This document shows positions 1 to 5,144 of a stretch of DNA of 5,144 nucleotides, in pieces. The position numbers and the translations under genes were made by a program. The stretch covers positions 1 to 5,144 of the forward strand of contig DDKN01000091.1 in NCBI GenBank assembly GCA_002339725.1, given 5' to 3'. The DNA is from Thiobacillus sp. UBA2597. Its GTDB lineage: Bacteria; Pseudomonadota; Gammaproteobacteria; Burkholderiales; Thiobacillaceae. Positions within the stretch are counted from its first letter, which is position 1; every line of letters begins with the position of its first letter. The notes under the pieces are model-generated. The model was not told the origin of the DNA and searched no databases. It saw nothing but the letters and a program-made list of their open reading frames with translations.

Positions 1-105
1 AACAACCTATTGCAACTTAACACCTAGTCCTTCAAGACTGCGGACGCCGGATCGATCCCCAAGCGCGACATCGAAGTCGCCTCTCATGGCGCGGCTGCTT
101 CTGTG

Positions 106-134
106 TTGTTGCCGTCCAGATCGTAGCGCACAAT
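106..134 (+). promoter_or_regulatory. Candidate sigma70-type promoter for the WYL regulator operon
   Basis: A TTGTTG hexamer (106-111) lies 17 bp from CACAAT (129-134). This matches the consensus at three of six -35 bases and four of six -10 bases. Transcription would start near 140, inside the TCATCA/TGATGA palindrome, leaving a leader of roughly 85-90 bases. The match is modest, and the placement relies on the spacing and the adjacent operator-like palindrome. Other weak promoter-like pairs in the region looked worse. Confidence 0.3.
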
Positions 135-135
135 G

Positions 136-150
136 TCATCAGTTTGATGA
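136..150. promoter_or_regulatory. Perfect inverted repeat, candidate operator
   Basis: TCATCA and TGATGA form perfect 6-bp arms around a 3-bp GTT spacer, directly downstream of the candidate -10 box. WYL-family repressors of the BrxR/CapW type are dimeric winged-helix proteins that bind inverted repeats upstream of their own gene. This is therefore the best visible operator candidate for autorepression. Binding by the adjacent regulator is inferred from position and symmetry only. The site ends 77 bp before the chosen start codon. Confidence 0.35.
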
Positions 151-215
151 TGTAAACCGCCTGGCAATGGACAAACATAAAACCAATCACAGCTTTTCGG
201 TTGTCGGTCTTGGAT

Positions 216-221
216 GAGGAG
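216..221 (+). promoter_or_regulatory. Ribosome binding site deciding the WYL regulator start
   Basis: GAGGAG lies six bases before the GTG at 228. The frame is also open from a TTG at 201, with further TTG codons at 210 and 225. None of these has a comparable Shine-Dalgarno sequence at proper spacing, so GTG 228 is preferred. Confidence 0.6.
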
Positions 222-227
222 CCTTTG

Positions 228-1145
228 GTGACTCAGCCCCAGCGCGTCGAGACCTTGAGCCACGCCCAGCGCGAGCGGCCGGCCTACATTGACTTTCGGC
301 TCTACTTCTTCGGTGAGATCGGCCGTCCCGACCTGGTCGAGCGTTTCGGTGTGACGCCGGCCGGGGCCACGCGCGACTTGGCGCTGTACCGGGAAATCGC
401 ACCGCAGAACATCCTCTTTGACGGCAGCCACAAGGTCTACCGGGTCGGACAGGCGTTCTCCCCACTGTTCGAGCACGCCCCGCAGCGCGTGCTGTCGGCG
501 CTGGTGCATGGGTTTGGCGATGGCGTGAACGGCCCGGCCAAGCCCTTGCAACCGCTGCTGCCGTGCGAATTGCCTGCCGCCCTATCCATCCCCAGGATGG
601 AGGTGCTGGCCCCGGTCTGCCGGGCGATCCACGCCATGCGCCCCCTCGCCATCCGCTACCACTCGATGACGAGCGGCGAGACCGAGCGGGTCATCGTGCC
701 CTTTGCCCTGGTGGATACCGGCTTGCGCTGGCACGTGCGGGCCTTTGACCGAAAGCGCGGCGAGTTTCGGGACTTCGTCCTCACCCGCATCGAAACGCCG
801 GCCATGTTGGATGAAGCGCCTCAGCCCCACGAACGGCCCGACCACGATATCCAATGGACGCGCATCGTCGAGCTGGAGTTCGTGCCGCACCCGCGCCTTG
901 AGCGCCCCGAGATCATCGAGCGGGACTACGCGATGGTGGACGGTTCGCTGCGGGTACGGGTGCGCGCGGCGGTCGCCGGCTACATGCTGCTGCGCTGGAG
1001 CGTCGACTGCTCGCCCGACCATCGCCTCACAGACGAACAGTACCGCCTGTGGCTGGCCGATCCGCTGGCGCTCTATGGCGTCGAGAACGCCAAGCTCGCA
1101 CCGGGGTATCAGGCCCCGGCAACCAAGACATTACGCAAAGGGTAA
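228..1145 (+). CDS. WYL-domain transcriptional regulator, BrxR/CapW-like
   Basis: This is a probable ligand-responsive repressor of the defence operon, 305 residues from GTG 228. Residues about 14-75 form a winged helix-turn-helix; the stretch around IDFRLYFFGEIGRPDLVERF is the pattern I associate with BrxR/CapW-type repressors. Residues about 122-190 are the WYL domain, with the strand RWHVRAFD (167-174) where the name-giving W-Y-L would sit, so here it reads W-H-V. The C-terminal part (about 205-300) fits a WCX-like extension. Known relatives sit first in BREX, CBASS and restriction operons, bind DNA as dimers and sense a nucleic acid or nucleotide signal through the WYL domain. The gene ends only 7 bp before hsdM, so co-transcription is very likely. 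The palindrome at 136-150 is a candidate operator. The family call is firm; the signal and targets are unknown. Confidence 0.88.
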   Translation: MTQPQRVETLSHAQRERPAYIDFRLYFFGEIGRPDLVERFGVTPAGATRDLALYREIAPQNILFDGSHKVYRVGQAFSPLFEHAPQRVLSALVHGFGDGVNGPAKPLQPLLPCELPAALSIPRMEVLAPVCRAIHAMRPLAIRYHSMTSGETERVIVPFALVDTGLRWHVRAFDRKRGEFRDFVLTRIETPAMLDEAPQPHERPDHDIQWTRIVELEFVPHPRLERPEIIERDYAMVDGSLRVRVRAAVAGYMLLRWSVDCSPDHRLTDEQYRLWLADPLALYGVENAKLAPGYQAPATKTLRKG

Positions 1146-1152
1146 GCACACG

Positions 1153-2736
<1,584 letters not shown>

Positions 2737-2744
2737 ACGCAGCG

Positions 2745-2774
2745 TTGCACACAGCACGCGGATCGCCACATAAT
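2745..2774 (+). promoter_or_regulatory. Candidate sigma70-type promoter ahead of fic
   Basis: TTGCAC (2745-2750) and CATAAT (2769-2774) are separated by 18 bp. Four of six -35 bases and five of six -10 bases match the consensus. It lies in a short AT-rich gap between hsdM and fic, in sharp contrast to the GC-rich genes around it. It would let fic, the HEPN/MNT pair and hsdS be transcribed apart from hsdM. No convincing terminator is visible after hsdM, so read-through from upstream is also likely. Confidence 0.5.
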
Positions 2775-2788
2775 AAACAAATCGTTTA
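2774..2788. promoter_or_regulatory. Short inverted repeat over the fic start region, candidate operator
   Basis: TAAAC (2774-2778) and GTTTA (2784-2788) are perfect 5-bp arms around AAATC. The repeat overlaps the last base of the candidate -10 box and the expected transcription start. A repressor bound here would block initiation. The Fic protein carries its own winged helix, so autoregulation is possible, as is control by the WYL protein. Five-bp arms in AT-rich DNA can arise by chance. Confidence 0.3.
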
Positions 2789-2812
2789 ATAAGGAAGAGA
2801 AGGGTGGCTGTA

Positions 2813-3982
2813 ATGAGCGCAGATGAAAACAAGCAGCCCAACCGCGCCGGGCGCTACCTCCGCCAGCCCACCGGCTACCGGGCCTTCATCCCTGCGCCCT
2901 TGCCGCCCGACCCGCCGCTGGACTTGAGTGGCCCCCTGCGCGATAAGCTCTCGCAGGCCGACTACGCGCTTGGCCGCCTCGATGGGGCAGTGCTCACGCT
3001 GCCCAACCCCGACCTCTTCGTCTTCATGTACGTGCGCAAGGAGGCCGTGCTCTCCAGCCAGATCGAGGGCACGCAGTCCTCGCTGCAAAACCTGCTCGCG
3101 GCCGAAGCGCAACTGTTCGACCCCGACACCCCCAGGGACGTGAACGAGGTCGCCAATTATGTGCGCGCCATGAACCACGGCCTCGCGCGGCTTTCCGAGC
3201 TGCCCATCTCGGTGCGCCTCATCCGCGAAATCCATGCGGAACTGATGCGCGGTGTGCGCGGTGGCCGGCTTACTCCGGGCGAGCTGCGAACCAGCCAGAA
3301 CTGGATCGGCCCCGCCGGCTGCACGCTGGCCACGGCGACCTTCGTGCCGCCGCCACCCCACGACGTGCCGCAGGCGCTCTCCGATCTCGAGCGCTTCCTG
3401 CACGACGGCGCCGGCCTGCCGCCGCTCATCCAGGTGGGGCTCGCGCACGCCCAGTTCGAGACCATCCACCCCTTTCTGGATGGCAACGGCCGCATCGGCC
3501 GGCTGCTCATTGCCTTCCTGCTCACCGAGAAGCGGCTCTTGTCCAAGCCCGTGCTCTATCTGTCGCACTACTTCAAGCAGCGCCGCGCCGAATACTACGA
3601 ACGCCTGCAGGCCGTGCGCGACGCCGGCGACTGGGAAGGCTGGCTCGTCTTCTTCCTCGACGGCGTGATCGAAGTGAGCCAACAGGCCACGCACACCGCC
3701 GCCGCCATCCTGAGGATGCGCGAAGACTACCGCGCCCGCATCACCGAGCACCTCGGCCGCGCCGCCGCCAACGGCCAGCGCGTGATGGACCGGCTCTTCG
3801 ATCACCCCATCGTCAGCGTGGCCACCGTGCGCGAATGGCTCGGCATCACCCCGGCGGGCGCCAACCAGATCGTCAACCGGCTCGAAAGCATCGGGCTTTT
3901 GCGCGAGATCACCGGCTATGCCAGAAACCGGCGCTTCCGCTTCGAGCCCTATCTGCGGCTGTTCGAGGAGACGGCGGAATGA
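2813..3982 (+). CDS. fic: Fic family protein, class II, with C-terminal winged helix
   Basis: Fic enzymes typically move AMP from ATP onto a hydroxyl of a target protein, and some can also remove it. The protein has 389 residues from ATG 2813. A Fic_N-type region covers about 25-90. The inhibitory motif [S/T]xxxE[G/N] appears as S81-SQI-E85-G86, which marks class II; Glu85 should block productive ATP binding until released. The core motif HPFLDGNGRIGR (219-230) is complete, with catalytic His219. Residues about 328-384 look like a winged helix (VATVREWLGITPAGANQIVN), so DNA binding is plausible. A GTG at 2804 is an alternative start with AAGGA upstream; ATG 2813 has AAGGG at 2800-2804. The gene lies between hsdM and the HEPN/MNT pair, and its stop overlaps the ATG of a small ORF. 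The family is certain; the target is unknown and could be a host or phage protein or a neighbour. Confidence 0.95.
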   Translation: MSADENKQPNRAGRYLRQPTGYRAFIPAPLPPDPPLDLSGPLRDKLSQADYALGRLDGAVLTLPNPDLFVFMYVRKEAVLSSQIEGTQSSLQNLLAAEAQLFDPDTPRDVNEVANYVRAMNHGLARLSELPISVRLIREIHAELMRGVRGGRLTPGELRTSQNWIGPAGCTLATATFVPPPPHDVPQALSDLERFLHDGAGLPPLIQVGLAHAQFETIHPFLDGNGRIGRLLIAFLLTEKRLLSKPVLYLSHYFKQRRAEYYERLQAVRDAGDWEGWLVFFLDGVIEVSQQATHTAAAILRMREDYRARITEHLGRAAANGQRVMDRLFDHPIVSVATVREWLGITPAGANQIVNRLESIGLLREITGYARNRRFRFEPYLRLFEETAE

Positions 3983-4068
3983 AAAAGTCGGCGCGGGCAG
4001 GATGGCATGTGGTCGTGCAGATCGATGCGGCACCCCACGCGGCAAAAATGCTGACCGGGAGAAAATGA
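3979..4068 (+). CDS. Possible 29-residue small protein coupled to fic
   Basis: The ATG at 3979 overlaps the fic stop in an ATGA arrangement, and GAGGAG (3965-3970) lies eight bases upstream. The reading frame MKKSARAGWH... runs 29 codons to a TGA at 4066-4068, and the next gene's ATG follows with no gap. The peptide is basic at its N-terminus and has no recognised domain, membrane segment or signal peptide. The ribosome-site match comes from two Glu codons of fic, so it may be fortuitous. The ORF could be a real small protein or simply a means of carrying ribosomes across the gap to the HEPN gene. I do not recognise it. Confidence 0.35.
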   Translation: MKKSARAGWHVVVQIDAAPHAAKMLTGRK

Positions 4069-4482
4069 ATGACAAACGATACCCTTGACCTAACACCCCT
4101 GCGCCGTGCCCTGGCGCGGCTTGAGGAAGGCTGGGAGCGCTATCAAAAAGACACGACTGATACCCAGATCCGCGACGGCCTGATCCAGCGCTTCGAGTTC
4201 ACCTACGAAATCAGCCACAAGATGCTAAAGCGCTACCTGAAAGCCACCTCGGCGAACGCCGCCGAATTCGACGAGATGAGCTTTCAGGACCTCATCCGCA
4301 CCGGGCATGAGCGCGGCCTGCTGTTGCACGGCTGGCCACAGTGGCGCGTCTACCGCGAGATGCGGGCCAAGACCAGACATACCTACGACGAGGAGGTGGC
4401 GCTGGAAGTCGTGGCCGGCATCCCCGATTTTCAGCAAGAAGCGGCCTTTTTGCTGCAAAAGCTGGAAAGTGCGAAGGCATGA
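4069..4482 (+). CDS. hepT: HEPN-type protein, HI0074/HepT-like (nucleotidyltransferase substrate-binding protein)
   Basis: This is a 137-residue all-helical protein of the family that partners small MNT nucleotidyltransferases. The motif RAKTRHTY (99-106) matches RX4HXY exactly: R99, H104, Y106. In characterised HepT toxins R and H form the ribonuclease site, and the Tyr is the residue modified with AMP by MntA. The surroundings (WPQWRVYREM before, TYDEEVA after) fit the HI0074 branch, often named nucleotidyltransferase substrate-binding protein. Toxin activity is established for some HepT proteins but not for every HI0074 relative, so toxicity is inferred here. GGGAG (4057-4061), seven bases upstream, supports ATG 4069. 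An ATG four bases earlier is in another frame. The stop overlaps mntA by four bases (ATGA), the usual coupling of the pair. Confidence 0.88.
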   Translation: MTNDTLDLTPLRRALARLEEGWERYQKDTTDTQIRDGLIQRFEFTYEISHKMLKRYLKATSANAAEFDEMSFQDLIRTGHERGLLLHGWPQWRVYREMRAKTRHTYDEEVALEVVAGIPDFQQEAAFLLQKLESAKA

Positions 4483-4823
4483 CCGCGGCCGACACGACCC
4501 CGCCGCCGATCGACATCGCGCCGGAACACTGGCGGATCGTCCGGCAGATACTCCGCCAGCACGTGCCCCAGCATCCGGTGTGGGCGTTTGGCTCGCGCGC
4601 CAAGCGCACCGCGCGCCCGCTCTCGGACCTGGACCTCGCCATCATCACCGACCGGCCGCTGCCGCTGGCGGTGCACGCGGCGCTGGCGGAGGCGTTCTCG
4701 GAGTCGGACCTGCCCTACAAGGTGGACGTCGTCGATTGGGCCACCACGAGTGAGGCATTCAGAAAGCGCATCGAGCAGGACAAGGTGGTGGTGCAGAAGG
4801 GAGGGGGTGGGCATGAACGGTGA
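4479..4823 (+). CDS. mntA: MNT-domain nucleotidyltransferase, MntA-like antitoxin
   Basis: This is a minimal nucleotidyltransferase of 114 residues. In the studied MntA/HepT system the enzyme neutralises the HEPN toxin by adding AMP units to its Tyr. The motif GSX10DXD is complete: G38-S39 in FGSRAKRTARPLSDLDL, then D50 and D52. The third carboxylate is probably D83 in YKVDVVDW, with D86 as the alternative. All metal-binding residues are present, so it should be active. The frame is open well upstream of 4479, but those codons only shadow the HEPN gene; ATG 4479 overlaps the hepT stop and gives the usual family length. The C-terminal tail (QKGGGGHER) is encoded by the stretch that also carries the hsdS ribosome site, and the gene overlaps hsdS by 11 bases. 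Antitoxin function is inferred from motif and pairing. Confidence 0.9.
   Translation: MTAADTTPPPIDIAPEHWRIVRQILRQHVPQHPVWAFGSRAKRTARPLSDLDLAIITDRPLPLAVHAALAEAFSESDLPYKVDVVDWATTSEAFRKRIEQDKVVVQKGGGGHER
4797..4804 (+). promoter_or_regulatory. Ribosome binding site for hsdS inside the mntA end
   Basis: AAGGGAGG ends eight bases before the ATG at 4813, close to an ideal Shine-Dalgarno. It lies within the last codons of mntA, so hsdS translation can start as ribosomes finish mntA. This supports the ATG at 4813. Confidence 0.65.
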
Positions 4824-5144
4824 GTGGATAGAAAAGCGGTTCGGGAGTCTTGTTCGATTTGTCTCAGATAAATCACAAGCCCAAAACGCCACTATTGAGA
4901 ACTACATATCTACAGAGAACATGGTGGCAGATTTTGGCGGAATCACCGCCGCATCCTCCCTGCCGACAAAAGGTAGCATCACAAAATTTAGAGTCGGTGA
5001 CACACTTTTTTCGAATATACGCACCTACTTTAAAAAGGTATGGTACGCACAATTTGATGGATTCTGCTCAAACGATGTAATTGTTCTGCGACCAGAAAAT
5101 TCAGAGGCACTCTCGCCTAATTACTCGCGGATTCAACCACGAAG
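4813..5144 (+). CDS. hsdS: Type I restriction-modification specificity subunit HsdS, N-terminal part
   Basis: HsdS reads the bipartite DNA target of the type I enzyme and scaffolds two HsdM subunits. Only the first 110 codons are present, and the gene runs off the window end without a stop. The visible part is the start of the first target recognition domain: WIEKRFGSLVRF near the N-terminus, YISTENM, then GDTLFSNIRTYFKKVW and CSNDVIVLRP, a pattern typical of HsdS. The start at 4813 has a strong ribosome site and overlaps mntA by 11 bases. Codon use shifts sharply: by hand count 37 of 88 third positions from 4843 are G or C, against 19 of 20 in a sampled stretch of hsdM (1741-1800). This fits the frequent exchange of recognition domains. 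The last ten or so residues (SPNYSRIQPR) look less family-like, but too little is visible to call a frameshift. A full HsdS is usually about 400 residues. Confidence 0.92.
   Translation, partial: MNGEWIEKRFGSLVRFVSDKSQAQNATIENYISTENMVADFGGITAASSLPTKGSITKFRVGDTLFSNIRTYFKKVWYAQFDGFCSNDVIVLRPENSEALSPNYSRIQPR

Larger units (their letters stand above)
1..200. other. Upstream non-coding region with no supported gene
   Basis: No convincing gene was found here. The + strand frames are broken by stops, and the base composition is less GC-biased than the genes downstream. A minus-strand frame antisense to the regulator ends at 84-86, and its stop overlaps an ATG (85-87) that opens only 26 codons before stopping at 7-9. 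This is too short and unrecognisable to call. Small inverted repeats are visible: a GGATCGATCC palindrome at 49-58, GCGAC/GTCGC arms at 65-69 and 76-80, and the stronger TCATCA/TGATGA palindrome annotated separately. The stretch probably holds the control region of the operon that starts at 228, and possibly the decayed end of a neighbouring gene. Confidence 0.5.

Noticed and set aside
41..60. A tRNA T-arm-like stretch around GGATCGATCC as an attachment site
   Set aside because: The arms do not form a proper 5-bp stem with a seven-base loop, and no other tRNA parts surround it.
201..227. TTG start for the WYL regulator adding nine residues
   Set aside because: GAGGAG at 216-221 is well placed for GTG 228. 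The TTG codons lack a comparable ribosome site, and the added residues do not look conserved.
84..551. A 155-codon minus-strand frame overlapping the regulator, whose stop overlaps an ATG at 85-87
   Set aside because: Most of it is antisense to the conserved winged helix of the regulator. Only its last part lies in non-coding DNA, and neither that nor the following 26-codon frame is recognisable.
703..1152. Upstream extension of the hsdM frame as a longer N-terminus
   Set aside because: The extension is an out-of-frame reading of the regulator gene, rich in Arg, Ser and Ala. The HsdM family N-terminus begins soon after ATG 1153.
2786..4096. A 436-codon minus-strand open frame opposite fic, longer than fic itself
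   Set aside because: It mirrors the GC-rich codon pattern of fic. The + strand carries complete Fic motifs (SxxxEG, HPFLDGNGRIGR), and the minus protein shows no family pattern.
4850..5080. A 76-codon + strand frame inside hsdS
   Set aside because: It is out of frame with the recognisable HsdS sequence and has no ribosome site.
5102..5144. Frameshift near the end of the visible hsdS
   Set aside because: The last residues fit the family less well, but variable recognition domains cannot be judged from ten residues at a window edge.

Overview
The window is a defence-island segment from a GC-rich bacterium, most likely a proteobacterium (beta or gamma). That placement rests on codon use (almost every third base is G or C in the core genes) and on the protein families. 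I cannot name a genus. All real genes are on the + strand and tightly packed, which suggests one or two transcription units.

Layout: 1-227 is a lower-GC, non-coding upstream region. It holds a weak promoter candidate and a perfect 6-bp-arm palindrome just downstream of it. At 228-1145 lies a WYL-domain regulator of the BrxR/CapW type, the usual repressor at the head of phage-defence operons. At 1153-2736 lies hsdM, the adenine-N6 methyltransferase subunit of a type I restriction-modification system. An AT-rich 76-bp gap follows, with a good sigma70-like promoter and a short inverted repeat. At 2813-3982 lies a class II Fic protein (AMP-transferase fold) with an N-terminal inhibitory motif and a C-terminal winged helix. 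A possible 29-codon coupled small ORF (3979-4068) leads into a HEPN/MNT toxin-antitoxin pair: an HI0074/HepT-like protein with RX4HXY (4069-4482) and an MntA-like nucleotidyltransferase with GSX10DXD (4479-4823). The window ends inside hsdS (4813 onward), the DNA-specificity subunit. hsdR is not in the window and would be expected nearby.

How it fits together (inference): HsdM and HsdS form the methyltransferase core, and with an unseen HsdR the restriction enzyme. The WYL protein probably represses the operon until a signal arrives. The Fic and HEPN/MNT genes sit between hsdM and hsdS, so they may act as a back-up abortive-infection or plasmid-addiction layer tied to the R-M system. Both Fic and MntA belong to families that transfer AMP to proteins.

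The most unusual feature is a pair of near-identical perfect palindromes of 28-30 bp inside hsdM (2316-2345 and 2476-2503). Both are in the same reading frame, so both add the peptide GATGRSPL to the methyltransferase. The copies differ at one paired position in a compensatory way. They look like a small palindromic mobile repeat that has settled inside a gene without breaking it.
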